Positions 45,560 to 56,195 of a DNA stretch of 64,000 nt are shown one piece after another. This DNA is from Salvator merianae (taxonomy: Eukaryota; Chordata; Lepidosauria; Squamata; Teiidae): contig QVOM02000034.1 of assembly GCA_003586115.2 (NCBI GenBank), forward strand, positions 14,127,267 to 14,191,266. Reading direction: 5' to 3'. A program made the translations under genes and the position numbers. Position 1 is the stretch's first letter. Every line of letters begins with the position of its first letter. Under the pieces are notes generated by a model, which ran no database searches, was not told the origin of the DNA, and saw only the letters and a list, made by a program, of their open reading frames with translations.

Positions 45560-46125
45560 TGAAGAGGAGACAGCAAAAAACTGGCTTGAAGCTCAACATT
45601 AAAAAAATTAAGATAATGATATCGAAGGGGGAAGAAATGGAAGCAGTGTCAGATTTTATGTTCTTGGGTTCAAAGATCACTTCAGATAGTGATTGCAGTC
45701 ATGAAATTAAAAGATTCTTGCTCTCTGGGAGGAAAGTTATAGAAGGCCTAGATAGCATATTAAAAAAAAAAACCTGAAAAATAACCTTGCTGACAAAGGT
45801 TCATGTAATCAAAGCTATAGTTTTCCCAATAGTAATAAATGGCTGTGAGAATTGGATTATAAGGAAGATTATAAGGAGTAACAAAGAATAAATGCTTTTG
45901 AATAGTGGTGCTGGAGAAGACTTTCGAAAGTCCCTTGCACTGCAAGGGATATTCAGTCAGTCAATACTAAAGAAGGACAGATCATTGGAAGGACAGATGC
46001 TGAAGATGAAGCTCAAATACTTTGGCCACATAATGAGAATACAGGCTGAGGTACTATCTCCAGGTTGGAGTGAAAGGCAGGATGCCTCTAAAGGCCATTT
46101 GCAAGGAATCAAGAGCAAGTGAAGA
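45560..46125 (+). mobile_element. Bov-B (RTE) LINE C-terminal fragment
   Basis: Plus strand. The frame reads KIKIMISKGEEMEAVSDFMF, LGSKITSDSDCSHEIKR, LDSILKKK, then after a frame change KVHVIKAIVFPIVINGCENW, and in another frame LEGQMLKMKLKYFGHIMR. These are the well-known C-terminal blocks of Bov-B ORF2 (FLGSKIT, DCSHEIKRRLLLGRK, DSILKSRDITLPTKV, YGCESWT, MLKLKLQYFGHLMR). Stops and shifts make it inactive. The 3' end resumes at 46260 after an inserted repeat. Bov-B is abundant in squamates. Confidence 0.92.
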
Positions 46126-46129
46126 TTTT

Positions 46130-46258
46130 GCTTTTGCCTTTTGCTTGACAATGCCCAGAAACAAATTGTGGTCCACTATGTGAGACAGGATGCTGGACTA
46201 GATGGCCTGTGGAACAATCCAGCAGAGTTTCTTTTATGTTTTTATAACTCATTATGTT
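46130..46258 (+). mobile_element. Insert in Bov-B: L2-like repeat piece
   Basis: TGTGAGACAGGATGCTGGAC, TAGATGGCCTGTGG and CCAGCAGAGTTTCTTTTATG match the 3' region of a common reptilian repeat (GACAGGATGCTGGACTAGAT, then CCAGCAGGGCTCTTCTTATG). It separates the Bov-B block ending near AAGGAATCAAGAGCAAG from the block starting GATCCTGGGAAAGATCG. Confidence 0.6.
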
Positions 46259-46259
46259 T

Positions 46260-46432
46260 CCCAGATCCTGGGAAAGATCGAAGGCAAAAGTGTCAAGGAA
46301 GCAATGAACATGAACTTCAGCAAACTTTGTGGGGCAGTGGTAAACAAAAGGGCTTGTCATATGGAGTCATGAAGACTATGGAGTCATGAAGAGTTGGACA
46401 TGACTGAATGATGATTGAACAACAACAAATTT
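46260..46432 (+). mobile_element. Bov-B LINE 3' end
   Basis: GGAAAGATCGAAGGCAAAAG corresponds to Bov-B LGKIEGRRRRG, and GAGTTGGACATGACTGAATG then TGAACAACAACAA is its 3' terminus (AGTCGGACACGACTGAGCGA, TGAACAACAACAA). TATGGAGTCATGAAGA is duplicated in tandem (46362-46395). Confidence 0.88.
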
Positions 46433-49400
46433 GCCTCCAGCACTGCTGTCACTCTACACAGAAGCGAAGGAGACAAAGGAGGGCATGGTCTGTCCTTAGA
46501 GTTCTTTCTCATGGATGAACACCAATGAAACTGAATTAAAATGGAATTAGGTTGTTCAGCATGTGCTAACTGTGAAATGCAATTACTTGGAAGTAATATA
46601 AGATACTTGCATGCACCACCAGTAATGCACAGGCAGCCTCATTACAATCTAGTGAGAACTTTTGGAAAGGATACAAGTTTTTCACTGAATGCTTACCAAA
46701 TGAGTTCATAATTACTAAGGCAATTCCACATTGATTTTTGAAGGAAGTTTGCCTATAAGTAAACAAAATTCCCTACATCTATCAGTATCTGCAATTAAGA
46801 TGGTTAACAATGGGTAAGGGGGAGTCTACAAGAGAATAGATTAAAAAAAAATAGAAAATGCTATTTAGGAATTTGCTTGAATTTGTTTGAGAACCTCTAC
46901 CCTAACGATTTCTGCTCTAGTACTTTCATATCTGGGACTGGCAATTTATTACTTTTTTGTCCAGATTAATTAATAACAAATGAGTCTGAAGAGTTGTTTT
47001 AAGAGAGTTCTAAGATATCTAATATATTACAACATGTTATCTCATTACTCAATTTGCTATATAAGTACTTACTAACAGTAACATAACTAAGGCCAGCAGT
47101 TTCGATTTTTTTATAATTCTTCTTTATGTGATCTGTTAATATACTATAAAACTACAAAATGAGATGAGTCAGCAGGGTTTTTTGGGACATAAGAGTGGCT
47201 AGCCCAGTTAATTTCTGGCCCAACCCACTTAATTTCTAATGCTTTGTCCAGATGTAAGGAAGCGGTCTATCAAATTTGTTTCTTCTAACTCTGTGTATAG
47301 AAAAGGGCCTATAATGGTCACAATGACACGTGGAGCAAGTAGTTAAGTTTCCTGCTTTCAGCATTTTACACACATGTAAGGACGTGAAGCCTAGCAGTTC
47401 TTGGCCTCTAACTACAGTTCATAATTGACAAACTACAGTTCATAATTGACAAACTGCAGTTCATGTTCAGCAAACTGCAGCTCAGCACATCCTTGTTAGA
47501 TATTTAATATAGAAGTTGACTATAATCCCCAAACATTAGGGATGGTTAGCGAGTGGTTAGCGAGTCTGAGTATAATAAAAACAAGACTCTGACAAACTGT
47601 TAATACTATACTGAGATCTCAAAAAGGTGCTAGAGTATGGTATCTTTCTGGGCACATCCTGGCAGAAACATTTTCCCCCTCTTTTCTCCATCAACCCTGG
47701 TGTTCCCTTGACTGTAGCAGAAGTATACTGTTCCTTCTGTCAACCTGCATGGATATTCAGATGCCTAGGCAGTCAGACATAGGAAGTACCTGGAAATGGA
47801 TGCTAGGTACAGAGATATGGCTGGCTGGCCTCCTCCCACTGCCAGTCACATTCCATGGCTATACTAGAATCCCTTATAAATGCACATTAACAAATCCCAA
47901 CCTCCTTTGCAAAATATGTCACATAGAGTCGTGCTCACAGAATGAGTGTGAGGGCTACAAAGCCATGGTAATTCATTGTAGGACCACTCTTAACAACTGA
48001 AGCACTTTTTTCAAGAGTCTCTACTTTTGAATGTCATGATGTTCTAGCTACTTCCTTAGAAATAGTTGCCTGGCAGTTGCCTTCTTCAGTTTTAGAAATC
48101 AGGTTAAAATATTACTATTTATTTCTGCCTTTAGTAAATAAAATTGCTATTCTTTTGGATTTTATTGCTATATGATTTTTGCACTAGATGGTTCCTTTCC
48201 AGTGCCTTTCTGTGCTTCTGTTGCTTTATACAGGTACTTTATAACATTATTTATTGTTTATATTGTTTGGATTGTAAGTTGCTATGTTTTTTTTTCCCTT
48301 TTACAATTAAAACCTGGCATTTATGCATCTGAAGCAAGTAAGATAAATGAATTGCATATATGACCTAAACTAACTGGCTACACAGATATGCAAATAACTG
48401 AAGCATCCACCTTCATTTAAACTAACTGTAAAGGTTCCCTTCATTATCCCATCTGAAAGGTAAATAATAGAACATGTTTGTGCTTTCTTTTAACCTCCTG
48501 ACACTTTGTGCAGTGCAGCTCCCAGTAGCAAATGTGAAGAAAGACTCCCCATTCTTTGCAGAAAATAAAGCAAGTTTTCTTTTTTTAAAAGTTGCTTTGA
48601 ATGAGTATTAATGTTTCATCCCACATGGTCGAAGCCAGGGCAAAAGAGAAATCTTGAAAGACTAGGAGGACACTGAGTCTGAGTAGACAGTGTCTAAAAA
48701 TATAACAGCTTGACAAAAGCAAAGGCATTTTTGTACTTTGAAAAGTGTCCTTAAAGAAGAACATAGCTCAGCATGTAGCAAAGCAAAGATATGCATTTAT
48801 GAATAGGTTAGCCATACATTGAGGGGGGAACAAAAGAGATGTGGAAATATATTTCCTTGCATAATACCTAGTGTTTCACTGGGCTGCTACACGTTTGAGG
48901 AAGGAATGCTAAAGATAAAAGTTGGCAAAGTCTATTAAGAATCATGTGACTGTTGGAAGTTTGATTTAAAAAGGTATAAAGAAACTGCCACAATGGAGAA
49001 CAAGAAAAAAAGGCCAAAATCCAACTTCCAATGAGAAGTTACATGGAATCTGATCAAAAAGAGAGCTGAATTGTTAAACATGGATTTTTTGCCCTCTCCT
49101 TCAGAAAAAAAAATGCTGCCATCAAAATGTTATATGAGGATTCAAGACAGACAAAGGAATAATGGATTATTCTCCAATAATGAGAATATAGGCATTATGT
49201 TTGTGGAATCTGTAGCCTATTTCTTGTTTAAAAAGAAAGAAAGAAATAGAGACTTATTTAATAAAATGAATTGGATTGGATTAACCTGGAATAAGTAATG
49301 AGGGATACAGGCAGTCATTGATAAAAAACACAAAAGCTTGAATGTCAAAAACACGGAAAACTTCACCACCGGTATTAGCGACAACAATAGGATATGGGAT

Positions 49401-49625
49401 AAGCTGCTCTTGTAAATCTTTTTTTTTTCCTTTTTCATTTTGCAAAATAGTTCTGTTGAGTTTAAGCAGAATTAAACAAAACAAAGAGGGCAGTTGGTAC
49501 AGCCTCACAGAGGTCAAGGTAGGTTTGAAATTCTGTAGGATTCCTACAGTGTTGATATTTCATCAGCTTACATAATGAATAAGAAAACATGCGGCACTTT
49601 CAAAGAGTGCATAAATGTCTTACAA
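46433..49625. other. No recognised gene
   Basis: AT-rich DNA holding a 21-bp minisatellite (47410-47482) and an 11-bp doublet GGTTAGCGAGT (47546-47567). An 83-codon frame at 47749-48000 has five Cys late in the peptide (CKICHIESC, NECEGY) but no known domain. The stretch 48550-49060 looks unique. Confidence 0.45.
47410..47482 (+). repeat. 21-bp minisatellite, about 3.5 units
   Basis: The unit AACTACAGTTCATAATTGACA is present twice exactly (47410-47430 and 47431-47451), then as AACTGCAGTTCATGTTCAGCA and a partial fourth unit. CTGCAG and CTACAG words recur every 21 bases. Confidence 0.9.
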
Positions 49626-49698
49626 AAGGAAGGAAGGAAGGAAGGAAGGAAGGAAGGAAGGAAGGAAGGAAGGAAGGAAGGAAGGAAGGAAGGAAGGA
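49626..49698 (+). repeat. (AAGG)n microsatellite, about 18 units
   Basis: Uninterrupted GGAA repeat of 73 bases, all purine on the plus strand. Confidence 0.98.
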
Positions 49699-50079
49699 GA
49701 AAGAGACTTTTTGCTTTGTCTCCAATTTTGAAATTCCCAGTTTGAAGTCCATGGGCCATCTGAGGTGAAAAGTCGTGATGTTCAGTATCATTACCCACTC
49801 TCCAGAGTGCCCAACATCCTCCCAGGTAGCTAGAGATGAGGGCATGAAAAAGAGCATGAAGAGTGGGTGCCCCAGCCTCAGCATCTTCTGATGAGCTTGT
49901 ATTATGAAAATGGAGATGTGGAAGCTCTTTATGTGACCTCAGTGGGGCCATGGGGGAGACATTACTATGGAAGCATTTGCCCCAAGCAACTTCCACCATG
50001 AGAGAGGAGACATGGCCTCAGTGTCACTTGCTTCCTGTTTAGCATAAGAATCTGTTATCTATCTAGCTTTCTAGACTGA

Positions 50080-50303
50080 GGCTGTGCTCACATATAGTGA
50101 AAAAAGTGGGCACAAAGCGCTTTAAAGAGGGTAGCATGTGGCCTTCATGTTCTCATCACACCTCTAATTCAACTGTTTTAGCCTAGAATGTTCAGGAGAG
50201 AGAGAGGGGCAGACAGGCATGGGAATGATCCCATGTGCAAACCATCTCTAAAGTGTTTCGGCTGCCTCAGAGGTGCCTTATTTAACTATCTGTAGGCACA
50301 GCC
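50080..50303. mobile_element. MITE family C, compact copy (224 bp)
   Basis: Left end GGCTGTGCTCACATATAGT and right end, on the other strand, GGCTGTGCCTACAGATAGTT are good inverted repeats. The core GAGAGAGAGGGGCAGACAGG, ATGATCCCATGTGCAAACC and ATCTCTAAAG matches 19190-19260. Flanks AGACTGA and AGAGTTA match at 5 of 7, a weak duplication. Confidence 0.7.
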
Positions 50304-50339
50304 AGAGTTAAAATTCAATTCATTACAAACCACAGATCA

Positions 50340-50650
50340 GAGTGCCTGAAGGAGAGGGCTATTTACCCCTTCAGCTAAATGCTAGTGTAAAGAAGTATAT
50401 CTTTACCATGTTCCTTACTGTGGTGGTTCTACCAAGAAAGCCTCTCTTGCAGATCTTAACTGATGGGAATGTTTGTATAGTAGGAAGGTTTCCTTTAGAT
50501 ATTTGGGACTTAAGTTATTTAGGGCTTTATAAGTCAATGCCAGGACCTTGAATTGGGTTCAACAGCAGATCAGCAACCAGTGCAGTTCTCTTAAGACTGG
50601 CATGGTCTGCATCCAGTCAGGATTCTCATTGCTGCATTCTGCGTCTTGCA
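50340..50650 (-). mobile_element. LINE 3' part, same family as 4730-6200
   Basis: On the plus strand AGATCTTAACTGATGGGAAT, AAGTCAATGCCAGGACCTTG and CAACCAGTGCAGTTCTC resemble 4865-5000, and together they mark the 3' side of the LINE whose RT lies on the minus strand at 51420-51600. An L2-like piece (50655-50745) and a MITE (51020-51419) break the element. Confidence 0.6.
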
Positions 50651-50654
50651 TTAT

Positions 50655-50745
50655 TCATTAGTTCATTTATTTTATTCCAAAAATTTATATCCTGCCCTTC
50701 ACCCAAAGGTCCCAGGGTGGGTCACAACAGCCAGTAAAAGTATCC
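50655..50745 (-). mobile_element. L2-like LINE 3' end, minus strand
   Basis: On the minus strand GTTGTGACCCACCCTGGGAC, then TTTGGGTGAAGGGCAGGATA, then TAAATTTTTGGAATAAAATA; it matches 18420-18500 and is inserted in the older LINE. Confidence 0.65.
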
Positions 50746-51019
50746 AAAAATCAAATCAATAAATAGTAGAATTATATGTCGCAGCTTCCAAACTGCTTTC
50801 TAAGGCAGATCCACATAAAGCAGACCAGTCTAGAGAATATCAGAGTGTGGATTACTGTGCCAAGCTACCTCCGTCCAGAACAGGTTGACATTTGTACAAA
50901 AAAGCCTGAGCTGGAATTAGGCATCTCCAGCCTCTGCTGCCAGCTGCATCTCTAGTGACAAGCATGAGTATCTCCAAACTTTCAGGGATGTACAGGATGC
51001 CTTCCTTCTTAATGATTTT

Positions 51020-51419
51020 GGGCATTTTCACACTTTTCACCTTAGAACAAGATAACCATCCTGTTCCAAGGTGGAATAGAACATGCAACATGGACATTTT
51101 CTGCACTGCATGGATATATCCATGAAAATCAGCAGGATACCAGCATTCACAGTGCGACTGCTGGTGTCCTGTGTTCGATCTACCATGACAGCGGCTGGTA
51201 AGCATCCAACCACTGCCATGGTGCCCAGCAGAACCATGGTGCCGCACATAAGTGTGTGATCACAAGATTGCCCAATTTTGCAGGCACAGCTGCCAGGCAC
51301 AGTGCAGCCATGCATTTGAAGTGTGAATGCACTTGACAGCTCCCTGTCAAATTGTGGAACACTAATTTGTGCTCCAAAGTTATTTGTGATCTGGGCCTCC
51401 TCAAAGTGTGAGCAGGCCC
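51020..51419. mobile_element. MITE family B copy (400 bp), nested in LINE
   Basis: Inverted ends GGGCATTTTCACACTTT and, on the other strand, GGGCCTGCTCACACTTTG. Just inside the left end CACCTTAGAACAAGATAACC and ATCCTGTTCCAAGGTG form the family's subterminal hairpin. The interior GCGACTGCTGG, CATGACAGCGGCTGG and ACTGCCATGGTG resembles 8580-8640 and 29300-29350. LINE coding sequence (KLNPDKTEAL) starts right after it, showing insertion into the older LINE. The 8-bp flanks do not match. Confidence 0.7.
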
Positions 51420-51600
51420 TTTGAGAACCTTTGACTCACACAATGCCTCAGTCTTGTCTGGATTCAGCTTCAATTTATAGGTTCATATCCAGCCCATGAC
51501 CACCTCTAGGCAACAGTCAAGCACCTGAACAGCTCTCCTTATTGAGATAGAATGGAGTGATATAGTTGGCTGTTATGGCATACTGATGGCTTCTCATTCT
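51420..51600 (-). mobile_element. LINE RT fragment, minus strand
   Basis: Minus strand reads MKLNPDKTEAL (about 51473-51441), the block that follows the YADD motif in the LINE at 4730-6200. The YADD itself is damaged here. Continuation of 50340-50650. Confidence 0.7.
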
Positions 51601-51726
51601 CAGGCTTTTTCTGCACTAGGTGGTAGACTGGAACATGCTCTGGTCTAGGCCTCTGCTGTCAGCACACCAGTAAGGACCAGCACAGGCTCTGCCCGCTGCT
51701 AGTATGCTTTGTTGACAAGGAATGAA

Positions 51727-51890
51727 GCTACGGAATGGGATAGGGTGCTAAAATGGTGCTGTATCTTGATTCAAGCACAGAATTCTTTAAAGAATTCTAC
51801 AACCAGACTATGAAGGGTGTGTAGAAACAATGTAGTGCAGAGTACAGTGGGGAGTATTTTCGCAGTGCACCAGGAAGCAACATTAGAAAT
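51727..51890 (+). repeat. Dispersed repeat, family E copy
   Basis: GCTAAAATGGTGCTGTATC, TTCTTTAAAGAATTC (a perfect palindromic core) and AGTGCACCAGGAAGC; see 2020-2220 for the alignment. The stretch before it (51605-51726, GGCTTTTTCTGCACTAGG) may be the true left end. Confidence 0.55.
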
Positions 51891-52394
51891 GATGCCAGAT
51901 ATTGGCATGCTGCTGAAATGGCCCCAGCCAGAAATGATGAAGGCGGAGAACTTTTGTTCCCTGCTTTCAAGACTGAGTGCTGATTTCAAGGACTGGGTGT
52001 GGCATTTGAAGTTGGTGCTTAGGCATGGGATGGGCCTAAGGAGTTGTACTCTCAGTGCTGAAAACTCCTTCAACCCTCATTCTCTCTTTCCTTCCTGCAT
52101 AAAATGGTAGTTTTAGTGAGTTACTCAGTAGTTCCAGCTGGGACTGTGTGTTATTAACACTGTCTGAATTTCTTCCCTGGCTTCTGTCTTCACCCACTTG
52201 CAGGTGAAGAGCCCTGCCTGAAAGATTTACCTCGGCCTGGGTCTGAAAATTTCCAGATGCCCTTTAGGGAAGAACACCTACACTTTATATGTGTATGTGT
52301 TTTTGAGGTTTTTATTTTACGTTATTTTACAATTTTAAATATTTTATTATGTATTATATTATGTATTGGGATGTGATTACTGTGCTTGGCTTTT

Positions 52395-52480
52395 GCATTT
52401 TGAATAGCCAATTACTTGTAAACCCACTTATGCATACTGTGGAAAGGTGGTGTATAAAGAAACAGAGGATGATGATGAAA
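52395..52480 (+). mobile_element. L2-like LINE 3' end with ATG tail
   Basis: TTACTTGTAAACCCACTTAT, GGAAAGGTGGTGTATAAA and then GAGGATGATGATG form the L2-type end GTAAACCGCCTTGAG, GGAAAGGCGGTATATAAA plus a short simple tail. Confidence 0.6.
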
Positions 52481-53030
52481 GAAAATCCTTCTGTCTTCAA
52501 AGACAGCATCCAAAAGCTCAAGCTACTGACTATTTCTATTGCCATTTTCTACTGTTTCCTTTTCTTCCTCTTTCATTGCTCTTCCCTTCCACTATTCCTT
52601 CCTGCTTCACCCATTTTTGTCCAGAGATAGAGAATATATTACTGCTGTAGTGGTGCATGTCTGTAGCTTAGGGTCAGAGTGCTGCATTGTCAGAGTTTTC
52701 TGAACTGAAATTTCTTTCTGCAGACAGTTCATTTCCAGACCAGGTAGCATATATTCTTTAATTGATTAAAGAGGGAACAGAGCCAGCCAGCTCTCAAAAT
52801 ATTTTTAAAAAGGATTCTTTATCTAATATTTCCTTCTTGAGAGCTTGAAAGTTGATGAAGTTATAGATGCAGACAGGGTGAGTTGGCTGATGTCAGCAAA
52901 GTTAGTGATACCCCAAGACACCCTAAAGGTCAAAGGTTGGGTTCTTACTCCCTTCTTGTATGTTTCAGTTCAGGGTTGGCTAAGCTGTACACAATTCATT
53001 GTGCGTGTGCCTGCAGTTCTACTGGGCTTA

Positions 53031-53108
53031 AGACCTTTCTGCACTGGGTCATATTCTGGATTATATCTCATAATAGGGACCTGCATGTGGACCAGCACAG
53101 AAAGGGCC
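53031..53108. mobile_element. PIF/Harbinger-type mini-MITE (78 bp) with TTA duplication
   Basis: Ends AGACCTTTCTGCACTGG and, on the other strand, GGCCCTTTCTGTGCTGG match at 13 of 17. TTA flanks both sides (53028-53030 and 53109-53111). The interior CATATTCTGGATTATATC matches the 186-bp copy at 12533-12718 (TTATTCTAGATTATATC), so this is a deletion derivative of the same family. Confidence 0.65.
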
Positions 53109-53338
53109 TTAGAATGTTTTCTCCTACCACTAGCTCTACCTATAAAAGAAACAAGCTGGTTTCAGGGAGAATTACTCAATTACAGTTATTCTTAGGGATT
53201 CAAGGCTAATAGATTAGTTTCATGAACTGCCCTAGGCAAAATACAATTGACTGGTGTAGATTCAAGAGTAGAGGGCATGGAAGGAATTGTGAGGCAGATG
53301 TAATACAAATTTTAGAAACTTTATTAAAGAAGAATTAA

Positions 53339-53361
53339 AAATAAATAAATAAATAAATAAA
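53339..53361 (+). repeat. (AAAT)n short microsatellite
   Basis: About five AAAT units following an A-rich segment, possibly a decayed retroelement tail. Confidence 0.8.
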
Positions 53362-53950
53362 AAGAGTGCCTTCAAACAGCAAAAGGTAAAGATTCCAATG
53401 GCAGGCAGTAGCAGGCAATGGCTTTCAATGAAAATCAGCAGTAATATGGAGGCAGAGTAGTGAGGTCTTGTTAAATTGTCAGTCAAATGTGTTAAGGCAC
53501 TATTGCAATACTTTTCTACAGTGTGGTTTGGTTTGAATGAAAGTGCCTAAGGATAATTCAAACTGATTCCTAAAATGGTCCCATATCCAGATGAAGCCCT
53601 TCACTCAACTTAACAAATTCCTCCCCATTCATTCACTATTTTAGTTTTCAGATCCCAGATGTTGAAGCCTGGACCACCCTACCTGGTCTTACTTTCCATC
53701 CAATTCACTGGCTAGCTAGGCAAAAACAAGAAAGGGACAATGGGAAAGTCCCTCACCAAACAAGACTTCTATTTATTAAATCATCACCAGTCTGTGGGAA
53801 GGAAAAAGCAGAAAAACAAATAATAAAATGGAAGCTTTGGGGACAGAACTGAGAAGACCATCACTACTGATCCTTTGGATTTATTCTCAGTACATAACCA
53901 AGAATAGACAATGTCAACACTCAGACAGCAGAGATCCAACCTCAGATACT

Positions 53951-54167
53951 CATAGAATCATAGAATCATAGAGTTGGAAGGGACCTCCAGGGTCATCGAG
54001 TCCAACCCCCTGCTCAATGCAGGATTCACTAAAGCATCCCAGACAGATATCTGTCCAGCCTTTCCTTGAAGATCTCCAGTGAAGGAGAGCCCACCACCTC
54101 CTGTGGCAACCTGTTCCAGTGACTGATTGCCCTTACGGTCAGAAAGTTTTTCCTAATATCTAGCCTC
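53951..54167 (-). mobile_element. CR1 LINE 3' end, minus strand
   Basis: CATAGAATCATAGAATCATA followed by GAGTTGGAAGGGACCTCCAG, GTCATCGAGTCCAACCCCCTG and, further on, CTGTTCCAGTGACTGA, TCAGAAAGTTTTTCCTAATA and TCTAGCC is the antisense of the CR1 3' end with its ATTCTATG terminal repeat. It retains the 3' terminus, but the 5' side is cut at about 54167 (CR1 copies are usually 5'-truncated). It is among the better-preserved repeats here. Confidence 0.95.
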
Positions 54168-54536
54168 AAGTGGATCCAAAGGCAGGGAGAGAGGAGAATC
54201 CCTCTTTTTTAATGATTTCAGCTGTAGCAAAGCTGCAAAGCAACACAAAAATGGTATTCAGAGAAGCTACAACTTCTCGCTTGGGTTGTAGCAGGAAGCA
54301 GGAAGTTCCAGGGACAAGTTTTCTCCATACCCAGATCTCAAGCTAAGACCTGGTGCAGGAGTAAGGGAGGATTTTCATTTGGTGCCTTGGGAGATCCAGT
54401 GATGACAGGGGGCAGCTACTAGTTGGTAATCTCCAATCTTAATGAGGAAAATAGTGTAGAATGGACAATCTTGTGGTGTTCTCTTCTTCAGTAGAAGATA
54501 TTTTCAGCAACGTGATATTTCAATGAGCTGAAGGCT

Positions 54537-54552
54537 CTATATCTATATCTAT
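54537..54552 (+). repeat. Left piece of TATATC microsatellite, split by MITE
   Basis: ATATCTATATCTAT ends where the MITE begins; the repeat resumes after the MITE at 55128. Confidence 0.85.
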
Positions 54553-55127
54553 GGACCTGTTCGCACTACAGCGGTGGAACGTTCTTGTCCATTCGCTGGA
54601 ATGGAGTTTTCGCACTGCCACGGGTGCGCGCCTCACCCGATCTGAACCACATCGTACCCGATTCGTACCTGATCCTGGGTAAGGCTAGACAAGTAAAAGC
54701 TAGTCTTCATTCCGACCTGTGCGATGGAGCGAAGGTCGGGCACTGTGCTTTTGCACTCCCGTCCGCGTTTGAAATGGCGGCTGGGCGTGGCTGGTGCGGC
54801 TGTGCATGCATGGTCCAAAGCTTCATATCCCAGTCCGATGCTTCATACCCCGGTCCGGTGCTTCGTGCCCAGGATAGCTCTTTGGGCATGGCAGCCTAGC
54901 TGCCGTTACGAAGCCGGCTCCGTAAGGAGCCCTCTGGTTACGAAGCGGAGCTTGATGGTACGGAGTGCAGTACCTAACTAGCGGATGTCATCTGCACTGT
55001 TGTCTCTGCTGATCAGCTTGGGGTCCATTCTCTGGCTGCGAGTGCGAATGGCAGCCAGCATTCTCCAACCTCTCGGTCCGAAGCCAACTTCTGGGAACGG
55101 TCTACCGAGCTCACTGCGAACGGGCCC
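54553..55127. mobile_element. 575-bp CpG-rich MITE (family A), intact
   Basis: Inverted ends GGACCTGTTCGCACT and, on the other strand, GGGCCCGTTCGCAGT (12 of 15). Exactly 575 bp, the length of the copy at 14974-15548. It lies in a TATATC repeat, so TATATCTA occurs on both sides (54544-54551 and 55128-55135); an 8-bp hAT-type duplication fits, but the repeat makes this ambiguous. CpG sites are dense and mostly intact. The interior has a 16-bp perfect inverted word GGCTCCGTAAGGAGCC and several GAAGC/GCTTC words. No transposase. The plus frame 54585-54899 and neighbours are GC-composition frames. Confidence 0.85.
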
Positions 55128-55240
55128 TATATCTATATCTATATCTATATCTATATCTATATCTATATCTATATCTATATCTATATCTATCTATCTATCT
55201 ATCTATAGAGAGAGAGGGAGGGAGGGAGGGAGGGAGAGAA
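55128..55240 (+). repeat. TATATC microsatellite passing into TATC and GAGG tracts
   Basis: About ten ATATCT units pass into four TATC units (55185-55205), then into GAGA and GGGA runs (55206-55237). It resumes the tract interrupted at 54552. Confidence 0.97.
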
Positions 55241-56104
55241 GTTATGGAGAAGAGGAATGGAAAGGGGATTGGAACTCAGTAGGATTCTAAAATATAAAAC
55301 TGATTGGTTCAAAGTAAAATTCAAACTCAGAAAGGACTCAGTAGTGGCCTAGAGCTGAGCACGTGGCATCTAGGTGTTGGGACATGAAGTCAGGAGAAAG
55401 CACATAAATAAGTGTATTAGTATGCACATTAAGGTAGTAGAGTGAGTTAAAGAACTAGACAGAACTGTGAACTGTGATACTCATTTAAAACAATGCAAAC
55501 ATTGACAATCTAGTCCTTGGGTGTGAACCAACTTAACAGATTGATAGCAGCTGCCAAGATTTAATCAAAAAGTATTAAGTCTTGCCCTGCTACTCCAATG
55601 GCCAAACAAAGTCTTGTTCTGAAAATAACCTTGCTTACTATTGTTGGACACCTGTGGCATTTCCTCCTTGGAAGCTTGTTTTCCTTTGAATAAGGAGTCT
55701 GAAGCAACAGGAGAAGGGAGGCAGAAACCCAAATTCAAAGTGGACATTTTTTTTATTGTAGACTTGAAACATGGCTTCCCAGGTACAATTTATAGATTAT
55801 ATTATCTCTGCACTTTTATAGCCTTAAAGTTCAGAGTCTTACAGGTCTGGTAGATGCACATATACAAGTGCAATGTCAGTAACATACCCATTGCTGACTT
55901 ATGCTGATGAGCACAGTCAAAGTCCATTCTTCATGGAGAGCAAGTTCATGAGCTTCCAGAAGCTCACTATCAAGTAGTTAAGTCATCTGGTACCTTTCCA
56001 CATTGGGCCCACAGTTTGGTCTGCACTCAGGACTGAGATATGGGAAGCTGTACCCCTTCTTAACAGACTCTGTCTGCATAGAACAGAGCTGAGGAGTTGG
56101 ATAC
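55241..56104. other. No recognised feature
   Basis: No gene or transposon ends seen. TACCTTTCCACATTGGGCCC (55990-56009) could be a decayed PIF-like end. Confidence 0.45.
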
Positions 56105-56195
56105 AGTTCCAAAATAGTGTTGTATCTTGCTTCTCTGGTAAACCTTTTAAAGGTTGTTGACCAGTGGACTACTGATGGTATATCATGCCTGATCC
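56105..56195 (+). repeat. Dispersed repeat, family E copy
   Basis: CCAAAATAGTGTTGTATCTT, CCTTTTAAAGG (palindrome) and CCAGTGGACTACTGATGGTA match 21080-21175. Confidence 0.55.

Noticed and set aside
49568..49999. 143-codon minus frame with LPSFLPSF repeats
   Set aside because: Translation of the AAGG microsatellite.
53951..54167. Conserved exon because of its high regularity
   Set aside because: It is the CR1 3' end with its terminal ATTCTATG repeat, on the minus strand.
54585..54981. Open frames and CpG density as a gene with a CpG island
   Set aside because: The stretch is the 575-bp MITE with inverted ends, repeated at 14974-15548.
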